From NCBI GenBank assembly GCA_051984675.1, contig JBPYFK010000167.1, positions 1-64,000 of the forward strand: 64,000 nt of DNA. The letters are read 5' to 3'. Below the pieces are notes generated by a model that saw nothing but the letters and a program-made list of their open reading frames with translations, searched no databases and was not told the origin of the DNA. This stretch comes from JBPYFK01 sp051984675 (GTDB taxonomy: Bacteria; Actinomycetota; Actinomycetes; Mycobacteriales; Pseudonocardiaceae). Of the stretch, positions 51,831-60,915 are shown in pieces (positions within the stretch are counted from its first letter, which is position 1; each line of letters begins with the position of its first letter). The translations under genes and the position numbers were made by a program.

Positions 51831-52271
51831 TCACAACGACTGCCCGGACATCACCGTGCTCGCGCCGTGCAACTGGGAGCGCAGTTCCGGGGTGAGGATC
51901 TGGCCGACCCGTTCCACGAGCATGGTCATCTCGTAGGCGATCAGCCCCATGTCGCACTGCGGGGCGGCCAGCACGGTCAGGCACGAGCCGTCGCTGATCG
52001 CCATCTGGATCATAGTGCCGCGCTGCATCTCCACGACCGTTTCGGTCACGCCGCCGGCTTCGAAGCAGTGCGCCGCTCCCTGGGTCAGGCTGGACAGTCC
52101 GGACGCGACGGCGGCGAGCTGCTCCGCCCGGTCCCGGGGGAGCTTGTCGGACGAGGTCAGCAGCAGCCCGTCCGCGGAGACCACGACGGCATGGGCGACG
52201 CCGGGCACGCGCTGTGTGAAGTCGGTGACCAACCACCCGAACTGGCCGGTACTAGGTTGTGTGGAGTTCAA
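51831..52271 (-). CDS. cvnB: Conservon roadblock/LC7 protein CvnB
   Basis: 146 residues. The roadblock fold begins WLVTDFTQRVPGVAHAVVVSADGLLLTSSDKLPRDRAEQLAA and continues GSCLTVLAAPQCDMGLIAYEM. Such proteins bind and regulate MglA/CvnD-type GTPases. It lies between cvnA and cvnC in the standard order. Confidence 0.94.
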   Translation of the reverse strand: MNSTQPSTGQFGWLVTDFTQRVPGVAHAVVVSADGLLLTSSDKLPRDRAEQLAAVASGLSSLTQGAAHCFEAGGVTETVVEMQRGTMIQMAISDGSCLTVLAAPQCDMGLIAYEMTMLVERVGQILTPELRSQLHGASTVMSGQSL

Positions 52272-52307
52272 ATCCGCCTCCTGTCCTGATGTCGCTCTCT
52301 GCCGATG

Positions 52308-55300
52308 TCAGCGGTGGTCGCCGTCAGGCCCGCTGGAGGAATCACCGAAGCCCTGCCTTCCCCGGCGCAAGCCGTTCTGGAAGCTGGCCAGCCGCCCTCG
52401 CACGACTTCCGCGTCCCGGTCAGGGATCTCCGGCTCCTGCGTGGCGGGGCCGGCGCTGCCCGGGGCCAGCTGCGATTTGGGGACTCGGCGGGGCAATCCG
52501 GCGGACGTGTACTCGTCGGGACTTCCCTGCAAGGCCTGTTCGGCTTCCTGCCACCGGGAGTCCGCGCTGAAACTCCACGCAGCCGTGGTGGCGGCACTGG
52601 TCGACGGGGTGTCGTTACTCGGCGACAGTGGCGGCGCGTCCGTGCCCGTCGCGTCAACGGCACGGCTGCCCGGCGATTGCGGGGTCGAAGCGGGTAAAGG
52701 CGCCCCTGCCTCGGCCGATTCCGCGGGGTCCCGTCCGCCTTCACGCCCCTTGTGCAGACCGCGCTGGAAGCTCGCCAGCCGCCCACGGGTGCGTTCGGGG
52801 TCGCGCTGGGAGTAGTCCGCCTCTTGCGACATGCCGCCCGCCGCGCTCCCGGCGACCAGGTTCTCCTTGGGCTGCCGGCGGGGCAGGCCAGCCTCCGTGT
52901 ATTCGGTGGGCTGGGCCTCCGAGACGTTCTCGGCGCGTCGCCACGCGTCGTCGCTGCCGAAGTTCCAGCTTCCCCCGTCCTCGTGCCTACCGTTGCCCGA
53001 AGTGTCCGGGGAAGCCGGCACGCCCGTGTCGGGGGCGGGTTCACCAGTCGGTTTCGCGGCAGATGTCTGCTCCCGCTGACCCGGTGCCGGGGGCCAGGCG
53101 CCGTAACGGAGGTCCTCGCTCTCGGCGGCGGACCGGCCGTTGCCCGGATTGCCGTGGACCGCCTGGCCGTTGCGCTGGTCCGGCCGCTGCCGGTGAGCGG
53201 CGACGTGATGCGCCGGTTGGAACCAGGCCGAGGCCAACTCGTCGAAGATCGGCGTGTGTGGCGGGAACTGCGGAGACTCGGAGGTGTCGGCGGCGGTCCC
53301 GTTGTCCGAGGACGGTTCGTGCTGCGGGAACGCCTCGCCCGGGCCTCCAGCCTGGTCTGCCGGCGCCTCCGACGGCTCGTGGGCGGGCGTGAACAGCGAG
53401 TTCCCCGTGTTCGCGGGGCGATGTGTCTCCGCGGGTCCGCGATACGTGTCGATCGGACCACTTGCTTCCGCCTGGTCGCCGGTTTCCATCGGGCTGCCGG
53501 CGTCGTCGGCCTGAGCCGCCGGCTCGGCAGGACTGACAGCTTCCGGGGAGTTCGCCGTGTCCGTGGGCTCGGGCGTCAACGGGCGCAAATTGGTCACCGT
53601 TTCAGAACTCGCGCCATCGCCGGCGTCCTGCTCGTACCAGCTCGCGCCGTACCAGCCTTCGCCTTCCCAGTCCTGTCCACCCATGTCATGGCTGGGCCAG
53701 CTCTGCGCGGACGGGTCCTCGTCGGCGGTTCCCGAATCGATCGTGGGTGCCATCGGCTGTGACCCACCGTCGGTCACCGCGAACCCGTTCCGGGTGCTGG
53801 CCACGGGTTCCTGCGCCGTCCCCCCGGCCTGCGTACCGCCCGCAGCCGAGTCCAGGCTGAACTGTTCGGTGAGGGCGTGCTGAACACCGTGCGGCAGTGG
53901 TTTGCTCCCGCCTTCGGGCATCGGGGTGTGCCCGCCATTGGTGCGCGCCGCGACCGGCGCGGACGCCGTTTCGGCGAGCACGTCCGGCGGGAGAATAACG
54001 GTGGCCTGCACGCCCGTCTGCTGCGGCCCGTGGTTCAACTGGACCAGGACGCCGTGCCGGGAAGCCAGCCGTCGGACCACGAACAGGCCCATCCGGCGCG
54101 AACCGGTGAACTCGACCTCGCCGGGCGAAGCCAGGTTCGCGTTCGCGGTCTCAAGTTCCTGCTGCTGCATGCCGATTCCACGGTCGACGATGTCCACGCC
54201 GACCGAACCGTCGCCGCGCCGGTAACCCGAAACCACGACGTTGGTTTCCGGCGCGGAGAAGTTGGCGGCGTTGTCGAGCAGCTCGGCGAACAGCCGGACG
54301 AGGTCGCTGCAGACGTAGGCCAGGATCTTCGTTTCCGGTAGCGGCTGGACCACGACTCGCGGGTAGTGCTCGATCTCGGAGTTACCCGCACGCACCAGGT
54401 CGGCCAGCGGCGCCGGCTGGTTGAACCGCCGGGCCAGGTCTGCGCCGGAGAGCACCATGAGGTTCTCGTTGTTGCGGCGCATCCGGGCCGCGAGGTGATC
54501 CAGCTGGAACAGCATGGCCAGCTGGTCGGGGTCTTCCTCGTCCTTTTCGAGCTGCTCGAACAACCGCAGCTGCCGCTCCACGAGGGTCTGGCTGCGCCGG
54601 GACATGTTGACGAACGAGTCGCGATAGCTCTTGCGCTGCCCGGCCTGCTCACTGGCCAGGACGATGGCCTGGCGATTCACGGCGTCGAAGGCCCTGGCCA
54701 ACTGGCCGACCTCCTCGTCGGTGTCCACCGGCACGGCGTCCACAGTGGCCGGTTGGGCCGAGCCCGCCCGGATCTCGGCGACCACCTGGGGCAGTCGCAC
54801 CCGCGCGGCGTCCAGGGCGCTGCGTCGCAGGACCTGCAACGATCCGAGCAGTTGACGTCCGATGAGGAACACAACCGCGCCCGCGATCAGCAGGGCGGAC
54901 AGCAGGACAACCGAGTCGAGGCCGGCGGCGTCACTGGCTCGGTCGTGCAGGTCGGAGGCGTCTGTCTGGAGCTTCTGGCCCAGGTCGATCTGCAGCCCGG
55001 CGTTCGCGTTGCTGCCGGCCTGCGCTTGGCCTTTCCAGTCCGCCATGGAAACCGGCAGTTGCACGCCGTCGGACTCGTCGCTGGTGCGCCTCGCGGGGCG
55101 CCGGCCGGTCGTCGCGAGGGCCTGCTGCACCGTGCCTTCGCGGGCTTGGGCCTGCGGGACGGAGAACGCCTGGTCGTACGCGATCCGCTCGGCGACCGGT
55201 GCGGCGGCTCGGAAGTTGTCCACCGCCGTGGCTCGCCGGGTCTGGCTGTCCGCGATCTGGCTGCGCAGCTCCGAGGTCACCCCGGACTGCAGGATGGAGA

Positions 55301-55961
55301 TGGAAATCAGCGCCTGCTGCAGCCGGATCTCCTCGCCGGAGACGTCGAGTTCGTGCAGCGCGCTGGCGGAGGAACTCAGGGTGGGATCGGTGACCTGGTC
55401 GCTCAGCGCCTGGTCCAGGCGTAGCAGGGAGCCGACGATGTCGTTGTAGGTCCCGACGGCTGCGGCGGCGTCGACGGCGTGAGTCAGGACCTGCTGCCGT
55501 AACTGCGCGATGCGCTGGAGGTTCCGGCTGGCTTCCTGCTGGGCGGGAGCCACGACCGGTGCGCTGGCGACCGCGCCCTGGATTTCGGGTGTTACGGCCC
55601 GGAGAGCGGCGTCGACTGCCGGGAACTGCTGCTGCACGGGCCCGGGACCGGCGACGCTGCCGGCCAGCGACTCCGCCGCGCGGCTGCGTTCCTCTTGCAG
55701 CGTGCCGATGGCGGTGCGCAGGTCACCCGTGGTTTGGACGACGTCTTGGATTCTGGCGTAGTCGTCACTCTTACCGATCTGGTTACGGATCTGCAACACG
55801 CCAAGCGTGATCGCGAAGAGGACCGGGACGAGGACGACGGCGACGAGTTTGACCGGCAGTTTCCAGTTGCGCCACTGGGTGATCCGTAACCAGGTCGCCG
55901 GTTCAGGCGTCTCTCCGGTCGGGGGACCGGAGCTGGCTGGGTAGTCGGCTGGGCTGCTCAC
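52308..55961 (-). CDS. cvnA: Conservon sensor histidine-kinase-like protein CvnA
   Basis: 1217 residues. Membrane helix near 40-60 (LVAVVLVPVLFAITLGVLQI), an extracellular nitrate/sulphate-sensor-like (NIT) helical domain, a second helix near 355 (VVLLSALLIAGAVVFLIG), HAMP-like region, and an HATPase domain with LLDNAANFSAPETNVVVSG, DIVDRGIGM and RRMGLFVVRRLASRHG. A disordered tail of over 400 residues rich in Gly, Ser, Glu, Pro carries two repeats of YTxAGLPRRxPKxxL and RGRLASFQxGLxxGR near the end. No clear phospho-accepting His box was seen. Confidence 0.93.
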   Translation of the reverse strand: MSSPADYPASSGPPTGETPEPATWLRITQWRNWKLPVKLVAVVLVPVLFAITLGVLQIRNQIGKSDDYARIQDVVQTTGDLRTAIGTLQEERSRAAESLAGSVAGPGPVQQQFPAVDAALRAVTPEIQGAVASAPVVAPAQQEASRNLQRIAQLRQQVLTHAVDAAAAVGTYNDIVGSLLRLDQALSDQVTDPTLSSSASALHELDVSGEEIRLQQALISISILQSGVTSELRSQIADSQTRRATAVDNFRAAAPVAERIAYDQAFSVPQAQAREGTVQQALATTGRRPARRTSDESDGVQLPVSMADWKGQAQAGSNANAGLQIDLGQKLQTDASDLHDRASDAAGLDSVVLLSALLIAGAVVFLIGRQLLGSLQVLRRSALDAARVRLPQVVAEIRAGSAQPATVDAVPVDTDEEVGQLARAFDAVNRQAIVLASEQAGQRKSYRDSFVNMSRRSQTLVERQLRLFEQLEKDEEDPDQLAMLFQLDHLAARMRRNNENLMVLSGADLARRFNQPAPLADLVRAGNSEIEHYPRVVVQPLPETKILAYVCSDLVRLFAELLDNAANFSAPETNVVVSGYRRGDGSVGVDIVDRGIGMQQQELETANANLASPGEVEFTGSRRMGLFVVRRLASRHGVLVQLNHGPQQTGVQATVILPPDVLAETASAPVAARTNGGHTPMPEGGSKPLPHGVQHALTEQFSLDSAAGGTQAGGTAQEPVASTRNGFAVTDGGSQPMAPTIDSGTADEDPSAQSWPSHDMGGQDWEGEGWYGASWYEQDAGDGASSETVTNLRPLTPEPTDTANSPEAVSPAEPAAQADDAGSPMETGDQAEASGPIDTYRGPAETHRPANTGNSLFTPAHEPSEAPADQAGGPGEAFPQHEPSSDNGTAADTSESPQFPPHTPIFDELASAWFQPAHHVAAHRQRPDQRNGQAVHGNPGNGRSAAESEDLRYGAWPPAPGQREQTSAAKPTGEPAPDTGVPASPDTSGNGRHEDGGSWNFGSDDAWRRAENVSEAQPTEYTEAGLPRRQPKENLVAGSAAGGMSQEADYSQRDPERTRGRLASFQRGLHKGREGGRDPAESAEAGAPLPASTPQSPGSRAVDATGTDAPPLSPSNDTPSTSAATTAAWSFSADSRWQEAEQALQGSPDEYTSAGLPRRVPKSQLAPGSAGPATQEPEIPDRDAEVVRGRLASFQNGLRRGRQGFGDSSSGPDGDHR

Positions 55962-57185
55962 GACGTGGGTTCTCCGTGCAGAGGACGACCGGGACGCACC
56001 GAGCGGTTCCGCTGGCGCCGCTGCGCGGTCCAGCGCGAATCCGCCGTGCCTTGGGGAACGAAGGGGCTAGTGTCGGTGTTCGGGGTGGCGGGGACAGTCC
56101 CGCGCATGTCGCACGCTGTCACGACGCAGTCCCTTTCCTCGTGTCGGTTATCGCCACCGGGGCGGTTGCCGCCGCCTCCGGGCTTTCCCTGGGTACTCCC
56201 TGTTCCCTACGCCCGCCTCTGGAGCAGGCCAGGGATGTGGACCCCAGCGCGGGAAACGCCGACGCTGAGGAACAGGGACGCTCTGGGTACATCTGCGGCG
56301 GTCGAGGACTCATCGGCGGTTATTCAGCGACTTCCGTGAACTCCTCCGCCCGGTCGCCGGACGGTCGACTCGCGGAAGCTCTGCCGGTCAAGGGGACTTC
56401 GCGTCTGCGGTGCCTGGTGAGGTCTGCGTAGCGGTCTGCGTTTCGTTCGCGGAACCCTATCGCATCGACGCGAACGTCAAACATGTTCACGTTGTTCTCC
56501 GGTGAGCAGGAGCTTTCCATTACCGAAGATCGTCTCACGACACGCAGCGCATGCGGGAGCAGTCCACATGCGGACAATTGATCACTCTATGTAATCAACA
56601 ATCCCATTACGAAGCTAGCTCGTATGGGTTATTTTCCTGGGCAGACCGGACTAACCCGCTTCCGCGCGAGCCGCCCCCGGGCCTCCGATTCGACATCATT
56701 GTCCTCTGTAGACGTTGAGTCTGTCTCATCAATCACGTCATCTCGGACAACGGGCCCTAAGGAGCCGTCGCTAACTAGGTTAACCGATCCCGACGTCGCC
56801 GCCGGGGGCGGCGACCCGCGCCCTCTCGGCACGGTGCTCGTCGCCCGACCCCATGATTACTCTCGGCAACTGCAGATTGACGAGACTGGATGAAACCAGT
56901 GGCCACGAGCCCGAATACGCAGCTAAGCTGCGTACCCGGTCGAGCTCATCCGGTGCCGCCGCACGATCGACGATCACTCAGCGCGGTCGTCTGGTCCTCC
57001 CACGAGGGTCGGGGCCGACGGCACCATGGGAACTTTCGTGTCTGCGTCGCGGCCGAATAACCGATGGGGCCGTACTTGAATATCCGTTTTGGCCGCACGT
57101 TGCTGCCAAACGCTCATCGCGTTTGGCAACCGCGGCCCCCTTCGTAGCGGGGCACCTGTACCCAGACACGTCTTGGAAGGGAAGC
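55962..57185. other. Long divergent intergenic region
   Basis: About 1.2 kb between cvnA and the DUF485 gene. It should hold both promoters. No coding frame is convincing; several stretches are AT-richer than the flanks. A lone word ATGGGAACTTTCGTGTC near 57027 resembles a worn half of the intergenic palindrome. Confidence 0.45.
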
Positions 57186-57596
57186 ATGCCCGAAACCCGT
57201 ACAAGCCCGCTGCCCGAGCCCGTTCGGCATGAAACAGCCGCTTTCGGCCGGATCAGCTCCAGCGCGGTACGCGCATCCCCAGGGAAACCCAACTATTACC
57301 GCATCGCGCACACCGCGGAGTTCCGCAAGCTGCGCCGCAACCTGCGCTTGTTCGCGTTCCCGATGACGGTGCTGTTCCTGGCCTGGTACATGACCTACGT
57401 GATCGTCGCGGCCTACCTGCCCGACTTCATGGCCATCAGGATCACCGGGGAAATCAACGTCGGGCTGCTCATGGGGGTCGGCCAGTTCGTCTCCACCATC
57501 CTCATCATCGTGCTGTACCTGCGGTTCGCCGATCGGCACATCGACCCGCTGGTGGAGGAGATCCGCTCCCGGTACGTGGGGGGTGAGCGCCAGTGA
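57186..57596 (+). CDS. DUF485 family membrane protein
   Basis: 136 residues with GGAAGGGAAG before the ATG. The family signature is visible: FRKLRRNLRLFAFPMTVLFLAWYMTYVIVAAYLPDFM, then a second helix LLMGVGQFVSTILIIVLYLRFAD. DUF485 (YjcH-like) proteins are encoded before ActP-type symporters. The stop overlaps the symporter start by four bases. Confidence 0.93.
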   Translation: MPETRTSPLPEPVRHETAAFGRISSSAVRASPGKPNYYRIAHTAEFRKLRRNLRLFAFPMTVLFLAWYMTYVIVAAYLPDFMAIRITGEINVGLLMGVGQFVSTILIIVLYLRFADRHIDPLVEEIRSRYVGGERQ

Positions 57597-59290
57597 CCCT
57601 GTCTATCACCGTGCCCCTGTCCACCACCGTGCCCCTGTCCACCACCGTGCCCCTGCCGACCCCGCACCTTGCCGCCGCCTCGGGGCCTGCGAGTTCGGCT
57701 CATCTCGCGGACTCGGCGCAGGCACCCGTGGACCCCGTGCTCAACACCGCGATCTTCGCGGCGTTCGTCGCCGTCACACTGTTCATCGTCTACCGCGTGA
57801 GCAGCCGCGGAACGGCTGCGGAGTACTTCGCGGCCGGCAGCAGCTTCACGGGTCCGCAAAACGGGATCGCGCTGTCCGGCGACTTCCTGTCGGCCGCCTC
57901 GTTTCTCGGCATCGCCGGTGCCATCGCACTCAACGGCTACGACGGCTTCCTGTATTCGATCGGGTTCCTGGTGGCCTGGCTGATTAACCTGCTCCTCGTC
58001 GCCGAACTGCTGCGGAACACCGGTCGCTTCACCATGGGGGACGTGCTCAGTTTCCGCATGCGGCACCGTCCGGTGCGGGCTGCCGCGGCGGTGTCGACGC
58101 TGGTGATCTCGTTCATGTACATGATCCCGCAGATGGCCGGTGCCGGCGGGCTCATCGCGCTGCTGCTGGACGTGCACAACAAGGCGGCGCAGGCGCTCGT
58201 GATCAGCGTCGTCGGTGTGGTGATGATCATCTATGTGCTGATCGGTGGCATGAAAGGCACCACTTGGGTGCAGATCATCAAGGCCAGCATCCTGCTGGTC
58301 AGCGCTGTACTGATCACGCTGTTCCTGATGGGCAAGTTCGGGTTTAGTCTCACGTCGCTGCTGCACGGGGCAGCGACCCACAACCCGCTGGGCTCGAGAG
58401 TGTTCGCGCCGGGAGCGAAGTACGGCAAGAGTTGGCTGACGAAGCTCGACTTCGTGTCGCTGTCGATGGCGCTGGTGCTCGGTGTCGGCGGGTTGCCGCA
58501 CGTGCTCATGCGCTTCTACACCGTGCCTAACGCGAAGCAGGCGCGCAGTTCCGTGGTGTGGGCCACCTGCACGATGACGATCTTCTACTTGTGCACGCTG
58601 GTGATCGGCTACGGCGCCAGCGCGGTGGTGGGCACGGCCGCGATCAAGGCGGCACCGGGCGAGGAGAACTCCGCGGCGCCGTTGCTGGCTTTCCACATCG
58701 GCGGGACGGTGTTGCTCGGGATCGTTTCCGCGGTCGCGTTCGCGACCATCCTCGCCGTGGTCGCCGGTCTGACGCTGACGGCTTCGGCTTCGTTCGCGCA
58801 CGACTTCTACGCGAACGTCGTCCAGCACGGCGCCGCTGACCCGGACTCGGAAGTTCGTGTGGCCCGCGTGACGGCACTCGTGATCGGCCTGCTGTCCGTT
58901 CTCGGGGGAGTGCTGGTCAACGGGCAGAACATCGCTTTTCTGGTGGCGTTGGCATTCGCGTTCGCCGCGTCAGCCAACCTTTCCACGCTGCTGTACTCGC
59001 TGTTCTGGTCCCGGTTCAACACCACCGGCACCCTGTGGGGCATCTACGGTGGGCTCGGTTCTTGCCTGATGCTGGTCGTGTTCTCTCCCGTCGTGTCGGG
59101 CAGCAAGGACTCGATCCTGCCCGGCGTGGACTTCGCGTGGTTCCCGCTGAGCAACCCGGGCATCGTGTCCATCCCCATCTCGTTCCTGTGCGGATTCGTC
59201 GGCACGCTCGTCGGTGGCGACCGTTCCGATCCCCACCGTCAAGCCGAGATGGAAGTCCGCTCGCTTACCGGGATCGGTTCGTCGCGGTAG
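57593..59290 (+). CDS. Cation/acetate (solute) symporter, ActP-like
   Basis: 565 residues, about 13 membrane helices, sodium:solute symporter family. Landmarks: SRGTAAEYFAAGSSFTGPQNGIALSGDFLSAASFLGIAG, LLRNTGRFTMGDVLSFRMR, PHVLMRFYTVPNAKQARSS. With the DUF485 partner it is the actinobacterial form of acetate/pyruvate permeases. The GTG start is in the DUF485 end. The N-terminus holds 2.7 copies of an 18-bp repeat giving TVPLSTTVPLSTTVPL, which may be unneeded for function. Confidence 0.92.
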   Translation: MTLSITVPLSTTVPLSTTVPLPTPHLAAASGPASSAHLADSAQAPVDPVLNTAIFAAFVAVTLFIVYRVSSRGTAAEYFAAGSSFTGPQNGIALSGDFLSAASFLGIAGAIALNGYDGFLYSIGFLVAWLINLLLVAELLRNTGRFTMGDVLSFRMRHRPVRAAAAVSTLVISFMYMIPQMAGAGGLIALLLDVHNKAAQALVISVVGVVMIIYVLIGGMKGTTWVQIIKASILLVSAVLITLFLMGKFGFSLTSLLHGAATHNPLGSRVFAPGAKYGKSWLTKLDFVSLSMALVLGVGGLPHVLMRFYTVPNAKQARSSVVWATCTMTIFYLCTLVIGYGASAVVGTAAIKAAPGEENSAAPLLAFHIGGTVLLGIVSAVAFATILAVVAGLTLTASASFAHDFYANVVQHGAADPDSEVRVARVTALVIGLLSVLGGVLVNGQNIAFLVALAFAFAASANLSTLLYSLFWSRFNTTGTLWGIYGGLGSCLMLVVFSPVVSGSKDSILPGVDFAWFPLSNPGIVSIPISFLCGFVGTLVGGDRSDPHRQAEMEVRSLTGIGSSR

Positions 59291-59299
59291 GCGGAGATT

Positions 59300-59351
59300 G
59301 GCAGTAAGGGAACTTTCCTGTCATGCGTGACAGGAAAGTTCCCTTACTGCC
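59300..59351. repeat. Intergenic palindrome, copy 9
   Basis: GGCAGTAAGGGAACTTTCCT and complement, fully paired (24 bp arms, 4-nt centre). It lies 9 bp after the symporter stop and before a gene in the same direction. Confidence 0.9.
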
Positions 59352-59423
59352 ATCTGCCTGACACGCGCACACAATCCGCCCAAATACCGGTGAAACCACG
59401 GTCCACCGCGCACAGTCCAGCGC

Positions 59424-60431
59424 ATGGATACCAACGCCACCACCGGAATCAACGCTGACACCAGTCTTGGACTCGCGCTTGGCCTCGGCACGCCAGACCG
59501 TCCCCGTCGTGTCTTCCGCGCCACCGAACTCGAAAAGCTTGGCGTGTCGCAATCCACGTCCTACCGGCGCTGTCGCAGCGGCGGCCCCTGGCAGCGCCTC
59601 GCGCCCGGAATCATCCTCACCTCATCTGACCCGCCCACCACTGATGACCTTCTCCATGCCGCACTGCTCCACGCCGGACCGCAAGCCGTCATCACAGGTA
59701 TGCACGGAGCACGCCTGCACGGAATGACCACCGCACCCGCCGACGCGGCCGTACACGTTCTCATTCCGCACACCAAACGGCTGCAGAGCCACCCGTCTAT
59801 CGTGATCGAACGCACCATCCGACTTCCCCAAGCGATCAACAAGAATGGGATCCCCACCGCACCTCTCGTGCGATCGGCCATGGACGCCGCGCGCACCTGG
59901 CAAACCCGCGTCCGCACGGAAGAAATCCTTATCGAGGCTATCCAAAAAGGGCATTGCCACCCTCAGGCGCTACGCTACGAGATGGACCACGGCAGCCGCC
60001 GAGGAACCGGACTACCACGCGAAATCCTCCGTGATCTCACCACCGACCTGCGCTCGATCCCCGAGCTACGCGCCTTTCAACTCCTCCAGAAGAGCCACAT
60101 TCCTGATCCGCTCTGGAACGCGCACCTGTTCAACGCAGACGGCAAGTACATCGCGACCCCCGACGCATGGTTCGACGACGTCGGTCTCGCCATCGAAATC
60201 GACTCCTACCAATTCCATTTCACAAGCAATGGATATACGCATACGATGTGTCGAAATGCGCGATACACCCACCACGGAATTCTCATTCTCCAAATACTTC
60301 CTGGCCAGTTGAAGAAAGAACCCGAAACAGTCCTCGCGAGTATCAAGGCCGCCTACGCGGCCGCCAAAGTGAGCCCCCGACCACCCGTCACGGTACGGCC
60401 ATCCCCGATAAGGGTGGACCGTGCTCAATAA
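59424..60431 (+). CDS. DUF559-type protein with N-terminal winged helix
   Basis: 335 residues. The N-terminal region (VFRATELEKLGVSQSTSYRRCRSGGPWQRLAPGI) resembles the AbiEi-type helix-turn-helix. The C-terminal part is nuclease-like, of the Vsr/DUF559 kind: PDAWFDDVGLAIEIDSYQFH with a following GILILQILPGQLKKEPETVL. Such proteins are frequent in actinobacteria and their role is unknown; no toxin partner gene is adjacent. Confidence 0.8.
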   Translation: MDTNATTGINADTSLGLALGLGTPDRPRRVFRATELEKLGVSQSTSYRRCRSGGPWQRLAPGIILTSSDPPTTDDLLHAALLHAGPQAVITGMHGARLHGMTTAPADAAVHVLIPHTKRLQSHPSIVIERTIRLPQAINKNGIPTAPLVRSAMDAARTWQTRVRTEEILIEAIQKGHCHPQALRYEMDHGSRRGTGLPREILRDLTTDLRSIPELRAFQLLQKSHIPDPLWNAHLFNADGKYIATPDAWFDDVGLAIEIDSYQFHFTSNGYTHTMCRNARYTHHGILILQILPGQLKKEPETVLASIKAAYAAAKVSPRPPVTVRPSPIRVDRAQ

Positions 60432-60505
60432 CCACGGTGTCGGCACGCAAGGGCACTGCGCACGAGTACCCCTTGCCGATCCGCCTTCACGATGTACTCT
60501 GCAGA

Positions 60506-60742
60506 GTGCTGGTGGTTCACCCGACAGATGCCCGCAGGGCGTCGGCCGGGTGAGGCAAGAGGGAACCCGGTGCGACTCCGGGACTGCCCCGCAGCGGTGA
60601 GTGGGAACGAACGCCGTCACCGGCCGGTATCGGCCGGGACACAGCACTGGGCACGACGTCTGGGAAGCCGACGGCCAGTAGGACCACCCGGTACGCGGAC
60701 GAGCACGCGAACGGGACGCCCACGAGTCCGAAGACCTGCCAC
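60506..60742 (+). ncRNA. Cobalamin riboswitch
   Basis: The conserved blocks are present in order: GTGAGGCAAGAGGGAACCCG, GTGCGACTCCGGGACTGCCC, CGCAGCGGTGA, CACTGGG with TCTGGGAAG, CCAGTAGG, and the closing AGTCCGAAGACCTGCC. It lies 174 bp upstream of metE on the same strand. Cobalamin binding should repress this B12-independent methionine synthase when the B12-dependent one can work. Confidence 0.95.
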
Positions 60743-60747
60743 CGGTC

Positions 60748-60766
60748 GGCGCATCGACGATGCGCC
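60748..60766 (+). terminator. Hairpin after the riboswitch
   Basis: GGCGCATC pairs with GATGCGCC around GAC, immediately downstream of the aptamer. It may be part of the expression platform. It has no U tract. Confidence 0.45.
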
Positions 60767-60915
60767 GGTCCGAGGCCCCGCGGGAGGGCCGAGCGGACAG
60801 CCGCGACAGCGGTCGAGCGCGCCCAGTGGCCCGCCGGCCTGCGCGTTCCGCCTGGTTCTGCTCTGCTCCCTCACGGGCCTCGGGGCCCTGCCGTCGAGCT
60901 CGCGAGGAGAGAGCT

